A DNA stretch of 64,000 nucleotides from CAVXSP01 sp963724645 (GCA_963724645.1 CAVRVJ010000002.1:418557-482556); one strand, 5' to 3'. Counted from the first letter of the stretch, positions 1 to 10,619 are shown. A program made the numbers and translations. The notes: a model not told the origin generated them from the letters alone.

Positions 1-207
1 ACGTCGTCGATCGGGCAGTACGGCGTCACGCTCGGAAGCGATTTGACCGGAGAGGTCAACAAGCCCGCGTTCGGGGGCGGCGGCGGGGTGCGGTTCGCGC
101 TGACGCGTTGGTACATGGATGGTGGAGTTCGTGTGATCAGCATCCGGACTTCCGATCAGACAACGAACGTACTGGGCGTGAGCGCGACGGCCGGCATCAA
201 GTTCTAG
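1..207 (+). CDS. C-terminal end of a probable outer-membrane beta-barrel protein (5' partial)
   Basis: The window opens inside a reading frame of 68 codons ending at TAG 205-207. The peptide alternates polar and hydrophobic residues, has a GGGGG turn, and ends in ...GVSATAGIKF. A terminal Phe in a final amphipathic strand is the usual C-terminal signature of outer-membrane barrels recognised by BamA. The start and any signal peptide lie upstream of the window, so the family cannot be named. Fold inferred from strand pattern and C-terminus only. Confidence 0.5.
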   Translation, partial: TSSIGQYGVTLGSDLTGEVNKPAFGGGGGVRFALTRWYMDGGVRVISIRTSDQTTNVLGVSATAGIKF

Positions 208-255
208 CGCCGCCGAGGCCAAGTGACTCGTGCTACATTCAAGGGTCCTCGTGTG

Positions 256-330
256 GTGGGCGTAGTTCAGTGGCAGAACGCCTGACTGTGGCTCAGGAGG
301 TCGCGGGTTCGATACCCGTCGCCCACCCCA
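256..330 (+). tRNA. tRNA-His (anticodon GTG)
   Basis: A full cloverleaf can be drawn. The acceptor stem GTGGGCG (256-262) pairs with CGCCCAC. The anticodon stem CCTGA/TCAGG encloses a loop with anticodon GTG at 288-290. The T arm contains GGTTCGATACC, and CCA is encoded at 328-330. The base before the acceptor stem (255) is G and the discriminator is C. This gives the G-1:C73 pair that histidyl-tRNA synthetase requires and confirms the identity. Confidence 0.97.
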
Positions 331-458
331 TCATTTTTTACCTCACAACGACTTGATCGATCGGTCACCTTCCGTTGCCACGAGTTGCCACGGCTGGTTG
401 ACACCCCGGGACAATCCAGCAGCCGAATCGCGTTGCGCGCACACATGCCGACTCGGCT

Positions 459-483
459 CACTATAGTGGCGACCACTATAGTG
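459..483. promoter_or_regulatory. Perfect 11-bp inverted repeat, probable PadR-family operator
   Basis: Two arms of CACTATAGTGG (459-469 and its complement 473-483) are separated by three bases (CGA). It lies 33 bases upstream of the decayed padR at 516, and its CTATAG cores resemble the ATAG/CTAT half-sites upstream of the padR genes at 4050 and 10127. PadR proteins usually autoregulate through such palindromes; the assignment is by position and similarity. Confidence 0.6.
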
Positions 484-515
484 TCTGACAACCCGCTGAT
501 CGTGGAGTCCGTCTA

Positions 516-667
516 ATGAATCGCATGACAGACGACGCAAGCCTGAGGCCGGCCCTCACCGATCTGGCGTTTCACATCGTCATCGCGTTGGGCAAAGGAC
601 CTGCGCACGGAAATACTTCAAGCTGACTGACCGTGGCAGACGGGCAGCTGAGGCCGAGCGGGCCTGA
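516..667 (+). pseudogene. Decayed PadR-family regulator with internal deletion
   Basis: From ATG 516 the frame reads MNRMTDDASLRPALTDLAFH and on through ALGKGPAHG, the start of the PadR winged-helix domain, then stops at 624-626. From about 611, in another frame, the DNA reads KYFKLTDRGRRAAEAERA, the end of helix 3 and wing of a PadR protein, stopping at 665-667. The roughly 40-50 residues between them are missing. This is an internal deletion plus frame change, not a simple indel. It sits where the ADOP1 regulator would be expected, upstream of the permease at 757. The operator at 459-483 remains intact. Confidence 0.72.
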
Positions 668-756
668 TCGGGTGGCTGCTATCGGAGCGGTGGAGCCCAC
701 ACGCGCGGCTCCGGTGGCAGCGGCAACGAATACATTCGAGAGGGAAGGCAGGACGT

Positions 757-3224
757 ATGGATGCAGTCGGACGCGAGATTCGGCACGCGGCACGGCGGTT
801 GGTCGGGAGCCCGGCATTCACGCTAGCCACCGTGCTGACCTTGGCGCTGGCCGTTGGCGCAAACGCTGCGATTTTCGCCGTGGTGTATCGAGTCGTCTTG
901 AACCCGCTCCCATACCAGGACTCGAATCGGCTGATCGCGCTCGACTACGGCCTTCCCACGCGACACGTCAACTCCGGCGTGAAATACATGAGCTGGCAGC
1001 TCTATTACCAGCTCGCCGATCGCGCGCACACGCTCGAGAGAGTAGCGGTTTACAACATCTCGGGCGTCACGCTCACGGATACTGAAGGCAATCCCGAGCG
1101 GATTCAGATATCCCGCGCGACGCCGTCGCTGGCGTCCGTGCTCCACGTCCAGCCAGCCCTGGGCCGTTGGTTTACCGATCAGGAAGGCGTGCCGGGCAGC
1201 CCGCCGCCTGTCGTGCTTTCGCATGGGCTGTGGGTCCGGCGCTACGGACGCGACCCCGGCATCGTCGGCCGATCGCTCACGATCGACGGACTACCCACGA
1301 CCGTCGTCGGCGTGATGCCCTTGTCATTTACCTTTCCCGACGCCCGTACGGATGCCTGGATCGGCTGCCCAGTCCACACGCGCGACGGCGTCCAGTCTGT
1401 TTACGGTCATGGGCGTCGCGCGGTTGCGTGATGGTATGACGCTCGCGAGCGCTCAGGCCGAGACGACCCAGCTCCTGACGGACCTCTCGCGCGTGTCTCC
1501 CAATCATCGTGGGTGGATCTCCACGGCGATGCCGCTGCAGGACGCCGTCGTCGGCCAGATTGCTCGCACGCTGTGGATCCTGCTGGGGTCGGTCGGACTC
1601 GTGTTACTCGTCGCGTGTGCGAACGTCGCGAACCTCTTTCTCGTGCGCTCCGATGCACGACGGCGTGAGGTGGCCGTGCGCCAGGCGCTTGGGGCCGGCA
1701 ACCGCGCGCTCGCCGGCTACTTTCTCGCCGAGAGCGTGCTGCTCTCCATCGCCGGAAGTGTGATCGGGCTCGGCCTGTCCTGGGGCGCGGTGCGAATGCT
1801 CGTCGCCTTCGCTCCCGTCAACCTCCCTCGGCTGGAAGAAGTGCGTCTGGACGCGCCCGTGGTTGCGTTCGCGCTGGCGTTGAGCCTGCTCACCGCCATC
1901 GCGTTCGGCGCGATCCCCTGGCTGCGTCTCGCGGCGCTCACGGTCGTCATTGCACGAGAGTGGTCGCAGCAATACCGCAAGCCGTGGCCGCTACCGCGCG
2001 CGTCATCTGTTGATGGGCGGACAGGTGGCCCTCGCACTCGTCCTCGTCGTCTTCTCGGGTCTGATGCTCCGCAGCCTCCAGAAGCTTCGCGCCGTCGATC
2101 CCGGCTTCGACGCCAGATCGGCACTCACTCTTAGCATCGCACTGCCCGATCGCGAATACGCGAGCCGCCGCTCAGCAGTCGCCACGCACCGCGCGATCTT
2201 GGATCGCCTGAGCGCGATACCGGGCGTCACCGCTGCGTCCGCGTCCACCTGCCTGCCTCTTTCGACTTTTTGTCTTGAGCACATGGTGGTGCCGGAAGGC
2301 GTCGTCGACGACGGCACGCTTCGGCCAAGGGCCTTGTTCTACGCTGTCGCCAGCGGCTACTTCGAGGCGACGGGCATCCGATTGCTCCGCGGCCGGTTCA
2401 TCGACCGCGGGGACGTGGAGCGTGGCGAACCGGTTGCTGTCGTGAACACCGCGCTGGCCGATGCGCTCTTCCCGAATCAGGATCCACTCGGCAAGCGTTT
2501 CAGATCTTCGGGCCGACCGACCTCATCACCCAACGCCCCGCCGTGGCTGGAGATTGTCGGTGTCGTCTCGAATACGCCCGTCGCATCGCTCGCGGAGCGG
2601 ACGCCGGTGGCCCAACTCTACATGCCGATGTCCATCGCCGGCGGTCCAGACATTCCCGTCGAGACAATGCTTGGACCGAGCGTCTCCAAGATGAGCTACG
2701 CCGTGCGCGCGGCGACGCCGCCCTCCACCCTTGTCGCCGCCGTGCGTACCGCGGTCGGCGAGATCGATCCGAACTTGGCAGTGTCCGACGTGCGGTCACT
2801 GGAAGACATTCTTGATCGTGCGGCTGCGCAGATGGCGTTCACGACGACGCTGATCATCATCGCTGCGAGCGTCGCATTGATGCTCGGCGTGATCGGCATC
2901 TACGGCGTCATGTCCTACATCGTAAGTCAGCGGACGGGCGAGATCGGCGTCCGCCTGGCCCTCGGGGCAGAGCCTGGCCAAGTTGCGGGCATGATCATCA
3001 GACAGGGGGGATTTGTCGCGTTCGCTGGCGTCATCGTCGGCCTCGGCCTCGCATACGCCGGTAGCCGACTTCTCGCGTCGCTGCTCTACGGCGTCAGCGC
3101 TCGTGACCCCGTTGTGTTTGCGGCGACAACGGTCCTGTTGTTGGCCGTCGCGCTCGTGGCATGCTGGCTCCCTGCGCGACGTGGCGCTCGCCTCAGTCCT
3201 CTGGAGGCTCTACGGACCGAGTAG
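757..3224 (+). CDS. ADOP-type MacB/FtsX permease (frameshifted, ADOP1)
   Basis: This is an inner-membrane ABC-type permease without its own ATPase, of the duplicated orphan permease kind common in Acidobacteriota. It starts at ATG 757 after a GGAAGGCAGG-like ribosome site. An N-terminal transmembrane segment (LTLALAVGANAAIF) is followed by a MacB-like periplasmic core, a first FtsX domain (SVGLVLLVACANVANLFLVR, with the VRQALGAG motif), a second core, and a second FtsX domain with VRLALGAEPGQV ending in a typical PARRGARLSPLEALRTE tail. The protein is read in three successive frames, switching near 1390 and 1970. All conserved blocks are present, so two indels (error or mutation) are likelier than long-standing decay. 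Substrate unknown. Confidence 0.85.
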
Positions 3225-3295
3225 AGATCGGAGGACCGCCGCGCCAGATCCGCGAACCGCATTCACGCATCTCACGCCGCTTCATTGCAAGCCGA

Positions 3296-3640
3296 CTACA
3301 ACCCCAGCAGGGCTCTGAGTCGCTCGCGCACGTCAGTGAGCACATCGACCGAAGCCTTCGCCTCGAATACGACGCGACGCGCCTGCCAGTCAAGGTTTTT
3401 GACGTGATCTGCCAACACGACGCCGGTGATCTTCGCGCCGGGAGGGAGCGTCACCTCAAACGGATAGCCTTTCACGTGGCTGGTGATTGGACAGGCGATT
3501 GCGAGTCGTGCCTTCTCGTTGTAGGCGCGCGCTGAAAGGATCAGTGCGGGGCGACGCCCGCGCTGCTCGTGCCCCGCCTGGGGATCGAACGTCAGCCAAA
3601 CAAGGTCCCCCGCATCGGGGACATAGCTGCGGGCTACCAC
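3296..3640 (-). CDS. mazF: MazF/PemK-family mRNA interferase toxin
   Basis: This 114-residue protein has the MazF fold signature: an N-terminal GDLVWLTFDPQAGHEQRGRRPALILS block containing the conserved G-x-E-Q-x-G-x-R-P core, and the ITSHVKGYPFEV segment. Family members cleave mRNA at short sequences when the antitoxin is degraded. It begins with GTG at 3640, seven bases inside the end of the antitoxin gene (...GCGTGGTAG), which implies translational coupling. Length and residues match active MazF proteins. Confidence 0.93.
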   Translation of the reverse strand: MVARSYVPDAGDLVWLTFDPQAGHEQRGRRPALILSARAYNEKARLAIACPITSHVKGYPFEVTLPPGAKITGVVLADHVKNLDWQARRVVFEAKASVDVLTDVRERLRALLGL

Positions 3641-3879
3641 GCCTCATGCCCGACCGGAGCGCCCCAGTCGCTCTCATGATGGCGATTACGCGCCGTGATG
3701 CGGCCGACGAGCTCGTCAAGCGAATACCGCGGCCGACTCGCTCGGATCACGATCGCTCCGTTGTCGACCGACACATCGACAGTGTCGCCGTCATCGAGGC
3801 GCGCTTCACGGGCGACGGACTTCGGCAGCCGCAATCCGAGGCTGTTGCCCCACTTGGAGACCTGAGTGGTCGTTGCCAT
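3634..3879 (-). CDS. mazE: MazE/AbrB-family antitoxin
   Basis: This 81-residue protein starts at ATG 3879 (MATTTQVSKWGNSLGLRLPK). It is an AbrB/SpoVT swapped-hairpin DNA-binding domain with the SKWGNSLGLRLPK motif, followed by an acidic, Trp-rich tail (HESDWGAPVGHEAW) that would occupy the MazF active site. An upstream in-frame GTG at 3906 is possible, but the ATG gives the canonical N-terminus. It overlaps mazF by seven bases. A 21-bp imperfect palindrome directly overlaps the start and probably mediates autorepression. Confidence 0.93.
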   Translation of the reverse strand: MATTTQVSKWGNSLGLRLPKSVAREARLDDGDTVDVSVDNGAIVIRASRPRYSLDELVGRITARNRHHESDWGAPVGHEAW

Positions 3880-3899
3880 GTATCTACATTGAATATACA
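3879..3899. promoter_or_regulatory. Imperfect palindrome overlapping the mazE start, probable MazE operator
   Basis: The outer arms TGTAT/ATACA and inner CA-TG steps are symmetric, with eight of ten positions paired around a central base. The element is AT-rich in a GC-rich context and abuts the mazE start codon, as expected for an autoregulated toxin-antitoxin promoter. Confidence 0.5.
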
Positions 3900-4018
3900 C
3901 CCGCACTGCGGCGGGGTCAAAGGGCGCGGCTTCTTTGCGCTCGGATCAGGCAGAACATCAATCGAACCGAGGTCGCGTCGAGCGTCTCACGCCGACGCCA
4001 GAGGGAGCCGCCCTCATG

Positions 4019-4033
4019 TATAGTGTATCTATA
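4019..4033. promoter_or_regulatory. TATAG-N5-CTATA palindrome, PadR operator/-10 region
   Basis: A perfect 5-bp inverted repeat spaced by five bases lies 17 bases before the padR start at 4050, within an AT-rich stretch that also resembles a -10 element. Its half-sites match those before the padR at 10127 and the decayed padR at 516. Confidence 0.55.
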
Positions 4034-4049
4034 TAGGTAGCAGGGCAAC

Positions 4050-4391
4050 ATGCCACCTCAGTCGCCAAAACCGCCCAAACCCCTGTCGCTGAGCGCGGTC
4101 GCCGTTCTCGACGCCATCGCCAGGCGGATCCGGCACGGCTTCGACATCATGGACGCGACCGGTCTCCCGAGCGGCACCGTCTACCCCATCCTCGGCCGGC
4201 TCGAGCGCGACGGCTATGTCCGGTCCCGGTGGGAGCCGCAGGCCACCGCCTTGCGCGAGAAACGCCCGCCGCGTCGGTACTACGAGGTCACTGCCAGCGG
4301 CGCGAAGACGCTCGCCCACTCCATCGAGCATTACCGCACGCTGGGCGGTCGTGCGGCACTCGCGGCGCCACGCGCGCCGCTCCCGGAATGA
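4050..4391 (+). CDS. PadR-family transcriptional regulator
   Basis: This 113-residue winged-helix protein has the PadR pattern: a helical N-terminus, HGFDIMDATGLPSGTVYPIL recognition region, a GRLERDGYVRSRWE wing and RRYYEVTASG. These act as repressors of an adjacent operon. The stop overlaps the ADOP2 start (ATGA at 4388-4391), so both are co-transcribed and probably translationally coupled. ADOP2 is the likely target. Autoregulation through 4019-4033 is inferred. Confidence 0.92.
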   Translation: MPPQSPKPPKPLSLSAVAVLDAIARRIRHGFDIMDATGLPSGTVYPILGRLERDGYVRSRWEPQATALREKRPPRRYYEVTASGAKTLAHSIEHYRTLGGRAALAAPRAPLPE

Positions 4392-7055
4392 GCACGGCCG
4401 CCGGGCCCTCGCACGCGGCTCGCGCGACCTACCGGCGAGCCATCGGCATCGTCCGAGCCGCGAGCCTCATCGTCCCGGCCTCCCGCCGGCGCGACTGGCT
4501 CCGCGAATGGGACGGTGAACTCTCGTACCGGATCTTTGCGCTCGATCGCGCGGGCCGCCTCGACGCCCGCGCAGCCGCCGCGATGCTCTGTCGCACGCTG
4601 GGGGCGTTCCCGCACGCCCTCTGGCTTCTTCGCAACGAAACGAGGCTCGACACCATGCTTCACGACATCCGATACGCGCTGCGCCTCTCGCTCCGCCGTC
4701 CGGCATTCGCCATTCTCGTCGTGCTCACGCTGGGCGTCGGAATCGGCGCCAACAGCGCGATGTTCAGCATCGTCAACTCGGTGCTCCTGCAGCCGCTTCC
4801 CTACGAGCGGTCCGAGGAGCTGGTGTACATGTTCGGTGCGTTCAGAGGGGGCAACCAGGCGTCGATTTCGCCGCCGGACTTCCTCGACTACCGCGAGCGA
4901 CAGACCGTCTTCTCGTCGCTCGCCGCGCGAACGCTGTTCGGCTACGCCGTGATCGGCGGAGGGGACAGGCCGGAGCGCGTCCCGGCGTCGATCGCCACTG
5001 CCAACTTCTTCTCGACCCTCGGCGTTCAGCCGATCCTGGGACGAGCGTTCCGGCCCGACGAGGAGCAGGGCGCTCACGACGTCGTCATCATCTCGAACGG
5101 ACTCTGGCAACAGCGCTTCGGGGAGAACTCCGGCGTCCTCGGCACCAGCGTCTCCATCGACGGACGCCCGCACACCGTCGTCGGCGTCCTGCCACCGCTC
5201 CTCGACCGCATGATCAACGTCCAGGTGTGGCGGCCGGTCCCGTTCGGCACGGGCGACACGGCCGTGCGCCGCTTCCACTTCCTGCGCGGTCTCGGCCGCC
5301 TGGCGCCCGGCGTCACGGTTGCGCAGGCGCAGCGTGAAATGGACAACATCGCGCGACAGCTCGAGCAGACGTACCCGGAGAACGAATCGTGGAAGCTCCG
5401 GCTGGTGCCGTACCGCGAGGTCGTCGTCGGAGACGTCGGCCGCACGCTCATCGTGCTTCTGGGCGCGGTCGGGCTCGTGCTACTCATCGCTTGCGGCAAC
5501 GTCGCGAGCTTGCTGCTTGCGCGCGCGACGGCGCGCAGCGGCGAGATGGCGATCCGCACGGCGCTCGGTGCGTCACGTCCGCGACTCGTCAGGCAGCTGC
5601 TCACCGAGAGCCTCGTCCTGGGACTTGCAGCCGGGACGGTCGGGCTCGGGCTCGCCTATTACCTCGTGCAGGGCGTCCGCACCGCCGGTGTGGGCATCCT
5701 GCCGCGGCTCTCCGAGCTCGCCCTCGACCAGACGGCGCTGTTCTTCACGTTCGCGCTGTCGCTCGCCACCAGCCTCGTCTTCGGGCTGGCGCCGGCGCTC
5801 CACGCGGCGAAGGGCGGCATGTCGGCCATCCTGACGTCGCTCGGAAGGGGATCAGGCGGCAGAACCGGCGCACGCACGCGCGACGTGCTCGTCGTCGTCC
5901 AGGTGGCGGTGTCGTTCGTGATGCTGATCGTCGCCGGCCTGCTGATCCGAAGCCTCTGGCAGATTCAGCGCGTGGACCCGGCGTTCGATCCTCGCGGCGT
6001 GTTCACGGCCGAGATCGCGCTGCCGGAGATCAAGTACCCGGTGCGTGCGGATGCCGATCGATTCTGGTCCACGCTCACCGACCGCGTGCGGTCGATCCCG
6101 GGTGTCGAGACGGCCGCGGGCACGAACCTGCTTCCCCTCCGAGGCGGCGGCGACACCTACTTCTACGTCGACGGCCGCCCGCCCGCGACCGACGCCGACA
6201 AGTTGAACGCGACGGTCTCGGTCGTGACGGATGACTACTTCGAGACGATGCGGATCCCCGTGAGAAGCGGGCGCACGTTCACCGGAACCGATCGCGCCGA
6301 CGGTCCGGGCGTGATGCTGATCAACGAGGGACTGGCGAGGCGGCTCTTCCCCGGTAGAAACGCTGTGGGCGCACGCCTCGTCGTCGACTTCGGCAAGCCG
6401 TTTCGCGGGGAGATCGTCGGCGTGGTGAGCGATGTGCGCCTCTACGGGCAGGCCAACGAGGTGCCCGATCAAATGTACTTCTCGATCCGCCAGCCCGGAG
6501 CCGGGTTCGGCGCCACGCGGATGCGGCTCGTTGCCCGCGTGCAGGGAGACCCCACAGCCATCACGCCCCAGGTGCGCGCCGGTACTCCGCGAGCTCGATC
6601 CTGATGTGCCGCTGGCGTCGGTGGAGCCGATGGAGGACATCCTATCCGGCTCGATCCGCGACGTCCGGTTCCGTGCCGGGCTCCTGGCGGGATTCGCCGG
6701 AGCGGCCTTCCTTCTGGCTGTGATCGGTCTCTACGGCGTACTCGCGTACTCGGTCACGCGGCGGTCACGAGAGCTCGGGATCCGGATTGCGCTCGGCGCG
6801 CGATCGGCCGAAGTGTTCCGGCTCGTGGTGCGGGAGGGGATGCTGCTCGTGGCGCTCGGCGTCGCGCTGGGCCTCGCCGGCTCGTTCGCCGCCACGCGGT
6901 TCGTTTCGGGCATGCTGTTCGACGTCGCCAGCACCGACCCGAACGTGTTCGTCGCTGTGACGTTGGCCCTCCTCGGCTCCGGGCTCGCCGCCTGCGTGCT
7001 GCCCGCGCGGCGGGCGACGAGGGTGGACGCGATGGAGGCGCTTCGGACCGAGTAG
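4388..7055 (+). CDS. ADOP-type MacB/FtsX permease (frameshifted, ADOP2)
   Basis: The chosen ATG at 4388 overlaps the padR stop. The product first has a cytosolic helical region ending in WLREWDGELSYRIFALDR, typical of acidobacterial ADOPs. A permease follows, with a TM segment (LTLGVGIGANSAMF), MacB core, FtsX domain (GAVGLVLLIACGNVASLLLA, IRTALGASRPRLVRQ), a second core and a second FtsX domain ending PARRATRVDAMEALRTE. One frame change near 6570 separates the last 160 residues; joining the frames gives about 889 residues, the usual size. No ATPase gene adjoins it. Its end faces ADOP3 with only 22 bases between. Confidence 0.87.
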
Positions 7056-7077
7056 GACTGATGCCGGCGGTCAAGTC

Positions 7078-9766
7078 TTACTCCGCCAGCGCAGCAACCG
7101 GATCGATCCGGCTGGCGCGCCGTGCGGGTACCACGCAGGCCAGGACGGCGACAGCGGCGAGCGCTGCGGTGACGACAATAAGGACGACTGGATCCGTCGC
7201 CGCGATGCCGAACAACTGGCTCTGCAGCAGCCGGCGGAACACGGCGATGACGGTGGCGCCACCGACGACGCCAAGAGCGGTCGCCGAAAGTCCCTCCCGC
7301 ACGATCAGCCGGAATACCGCCGGGCCGGTGGCCCCCAATGCCATCCGAATCGCAACCTCCTTTCGGCGATACGCGACCAGGTACGCGAGCAGCCCGTAAA
7401 TCCCGACAGCGGCAAGAAACAGGGCGACCGAGCTGAACGTCAGCGAAAGCAGCATCGCGAGACGGCGACTGGCAATCGATTTCGTCGTCCATCGGTCCAT
7501 CGGCTGAAGGTCGAATACCGCCAGCTCCGGATCGAGCGATCGAATGGCGGTGCGAACGCCGGCCGATGCGAGCATCGGATCGACGCCGGTGTGGATGGCG
7601 AACGTCAGCAGGCGCGACGGCTGCTGCGACAGCGGGAAGTAGTACGCCCCGGCCGACGGCTGGGTGTCGACGAGTGACTGCAGCTTGATCGGCGCGATCA
7701 CACCGACGACCGTGAATCGCAGACGTCGTCGGCGTGACAGCAAGCAGGTTGTTCGGATCGTCCGGTCGATACAACCGGCGACCGATCGGACTCGTCCCCG
7801 GCCAGAACCTGTCCGCGAGCGTCTGGTCGACGATCGCGACGTTCGCTGCGGTTTCCACGTCGCGGCTGTCGAACAAACGGCCGGCGAGCAGCCGCGAGCC
7901 CATCGCCTCCAGATAACCAGGCGAGACGACGACGCGCGCCGGCGACACGAACGATTCGCCGGGCCGGACCTGAAATCCTTCACCCATCATGAGGCTGTTG
8001 GTGTGATTGATCCCAAATGGAATCGTGTCCGTGGCGCCGGCGGCCGTGACCGACGGCAACGCGCGGAAGCGAGCCAGTGACTCGCCGGCGAAACGCCGCA
8101 CCTCTGCTGGAGTCCGATAGCGTGTGTCCGGCAGTGAAACCGACGCGGTCAGCACGCCGTCGGAACGGAAGCCCGGATCGATTGAGAGCACTCGTTTGAA
8201 GCTCGCGAACAGAAGACCGGCGCCGGCCATCAGCACGAGCGTAAACGCCACCTGGGCAATCACCAGTCCGCGCGTGAGATGCCGGGTCCGAGGCCCGGCC
8301 GTTGTCTGTCTTCCCTCCTCGTGCAGAAAAGTGCTCGGAGCCGTCGTCCGCGTGGCCATCAGCGGAGCCGCGCCGAAAATGACGCCCGCGACGGCGCCTA
8401 TGGCGAGCGTGAACACGACAGTCGTCGCATCGAACGCGATTTGAGAGCCGCGCGGCAGGTCGGCCACATCGAGCGCGATGAGCGCGCGAAGCGCCAGCCA
8501 CCCGATGGCGAGTCCGCCCGCCGCCGCGCTCATGGAGAGCACCACGCTCTCGGTAGTGAGTTGAGCGAACAGCCTTCCGCGGCCGGCGCCAAGCGCGATG
8601 CGCGTTGCGAGTTCTTTCGCGCGCGTTCGGGAGCGCGCAACCACCAGGTTCACCACGTTCAGGCAGCCGATGAGCAAGAGGAACAGACCGCCTCCCCACA
8701 CGAGCCGAAGCGCGGGCTTCACGTCGTTGACAAGCGAATCCTGCAGGCCTTCGACCACGGTGTGGAACCCGGTGTCGACAATGGCCTGCTTGAACTGCGG
8801 AACGCGATCCAGGTTGGCCCGATTGATCGCGTCAATTTCGGCTTGCGCCTGCCCGATGGTCGACCCGGACGTCAGCCGTGCGATGTACCCCCAGTTGTCG
8901 TTGTAATGCTGCTGCTTTTCGGCTGTTGTGAGCGCGAGCGGTCTCCACACCGGCACATCGGAAACGACGAGATCGAATCCTCTCGGCATCACCCCGACAA
9001 TCGTGTAAGGGCGGCCATCGATTCGCACGTTCCGCCCGAGCACGGTCGCGTCGCCGCCGAACTGGCTGGTCCACAGGTCGAAGGAGAGAACGGCTTTCAG
9101 CTCGCGGCCAGGTTCAGCCTCGTCGTCGAGGAATGTGCGACCGAGGTGTGGCGCAACACCCGCGAGCCGGAAAAACGACGGCGTCACGCTCATGACGGCA
9201 ATCCGAACCGGCACACCGCTCTCGTCGACGGCTTGATTGCCAAGCTTGAACAGCGCCTGCTCCTCGAACACATCGGTCTGGCTTAAACGGTCGATGTAAT
9301 CTGCGGCGCTCGTGCTGTAGCCGGTGTCGACACCGGCTTTGGGATAGCGGTTGCCGGTGATGACGATCCGATCGGGTGCGGCGACCGGCAGCGGACGCAG
9401 CAGCACGTGGTCGACAACGGCGAACAACGCGGCGTTGGCGCCGAGACAGACGGCCAGCGTCGCGCCGACGGCGAAAGTGAACGCCGGCGCTTGGGCGAGC
9501 ATTCGGCAGCCGTGGCGAATGTCGCGGGCGAGATCCTCCAGTCGCGGGAACCCGCGCTGATCGCGCACCTGTTCCATCGCCTGCGCCAGGCCACCGGCCT
9601 GCAGGCGCGCGGTTCGTCCGGCCTGTTCTGAAGACACGCTTCGACGCTGCGCCTCCTCTGCGGCGAGGTCGATATGCAGCTGGAGTTCCTCCTGCAGGTC
9701 CGCATCCGTTCGCTTCATCCGGAGCGCACCGGCGACGCGGTTGATCCATTCGCGAACCGAAGCCAT
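7078..9766 (-). CDS. ADOP-type MacB/FtsX permease (frameshifted, ADOP3)
   Basis: It starts at ATG 9766, preceded by GGGAGG at ideal spacing. The sequence opens with a cytosolic stretch holding MKRTDADLQEELQLHIDL, the ADOP N-terminal helix pair. Then come a TM helix (GATLAVCLGANAALFAVVDH), a MacB core, FtsX domain 1 (LLLIGCLNVVNLVVARSR, RIALGAGRGRLFAQ), a second core, and FtsX domain 2 (AAVGIYGLLAYLVAYRRKEV, RMALGATGPAVFR) ending PARRASRIDPVAALAE. One indel near 7720 splits it. The total of about 896 residues fits the family. It follows a PadR gene by 19 bases and is probably its regulatory target. Confidence 0.87.
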
Positions 9767-9785
9767 TTGAACCTCCCGGTCGGGC

Positions 9786-10127
9786 CTATTCCTGCAGCAG
9801 CGCACGCATGATCGTCACCGTGCGATCCCAGTCCGCTTTCTCGGTCGCAAGCTGCCGGCGTCCCGCAGCGCTGATGGAGTAATAGCGGGCCTTGCGGTTG
9901 TTGTCGGTCACGCCCCACTTCCCGCGCACGAGTCCTCGCTGCTCGAGACGCATCAGCCCCGGATACAGCGTCCCCATGTTGAGCTGCACGGCGCCCCCGG
10001 AGATCTGCTCGAGCCGAGCCGCAATCGCGTAGCCATGAAGGGGACCCATCGTCACGAGAATCTGCAGCACCATGAGGTCCAGCGTGCCCTGCAGGATCTC
10101 CGTCCTGCGCGTTTCTCCATTAGGCAT
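9786..10127 (-). CDS. PadR-family transcriptional regulator
   Basis: This 113-residue PadR protein has LQGTLDLMVLQILVTMGPLH and GYAIAARLEQ, then GTLYPGLMRLEQRGLVRGKW and the RKARYYSISAAGRRQL wing. It belongs to the short PadR subfamily typically encoded just upstream of ADOP permeases. ADOP3 follows on the same strand. No clear Shine-Dalgarno precedes ATG 10127; the region just upstream is instead occupied by an ATAG-AGG-CTAT palindrome. Confidence 0.93.
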   Translation of the reverse strand: MPNGETRRTEILQGTLDLMVLQILVTMGPLHGYAIAARLEQISGGAVQLNMGTLYPGLMRLEQRGLVRGKWGVTDNNRKARYYSISAAGRRQLATEKADWDRTVTIMRALLQE

Positions 10128-10131
10128 ACAA

Positions 10132-10142
10132 ATAGAGGCTAT
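10132..10142. promoter_or_regulatory. ATAG-N3-CTAT palindrome before padR, probable operator
   Basis: A 4-bp inverted repeat spaced by AGG lies five bases upstream of the padR start codon. It carries the same ATAG/CTAT half-site seen at 4019-4033 and in the 459-483 palindrome. Confidence 0.4.
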
Positions 10143-10259
10143 GCGTGTTTCAGTTGAATGTCAAATGGAGGTGTCATGATCGTCATGGCAATTGTTGTTC
10201 TCTTCTTCAGCGCACGGCCGTAGAATCCAAGAACTCCCTACGCCCGTCTCGGAGGAGCC

Positions 10260-10442
10260 ATGAAAAAAGACCTTCGGATGAACGCCAAGTCGCCGGATCC
10301 GGACGATCTGGCCCGCGAGGAACTGCCGGAGCCAGACGTCCAGGAGATGGATCCGCACAAACGCCGGGCCGAGCGCTTCCAGACAGATCGATCCGCGCCG
10401 CACATCCCGCCTTTGGAGAGGGGAAAGATCACCGGCGAGTGA
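10260..10442 (+). CDS. Small charged hypothetical protein
   Basis: This 60-residue frame starts at ATG 10260 after a strong CGGAGGAG ribosome site. The product is hydrophilic and proline-rich (SPDPDDLAREELPEPDVQEM, then DPHKRRAERF), with no membrane segment or recognisable domain; it is probably disordered. The ribosome site is the main support. It stands alone between divergent padR and the next gene. Confidence 0.5.
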   Translation: MKKDLRMNAKSPDPDDLAREELPEPDVQEMDPHKRRAERFQTDRSAPHIPPLERGKITGE

Positions 10443-10619
10443 CACGCGGTTGCGCCGCGACGGGGCCCTGCGAGCGGGGCCGGTGCTTCGATCAAGCTCG
10501 GGAGTCGCAGGTGGAAAGCGAAGCTCGTGCGCTCGAAACCGAGATGCATGAACGGCGTTGCCGACAGGTATCGGCCAAAATTGGTGTGTGATTTGGGCTA
10601 ATGTGTACTCGAGGTCCCG

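Noticed and set aside
331..458. Sigma70 promoter using TTGACA at 398-403
   Set aside because: No acceptable -10 lies 16-18 bases downstream.
6731..7077. Minus-strand extension of ADOP3 into the ADOP2 gene
   Set aside because: Results from reading past the frameshift near 7720; the natural ADOP3 frame stops at 7078.
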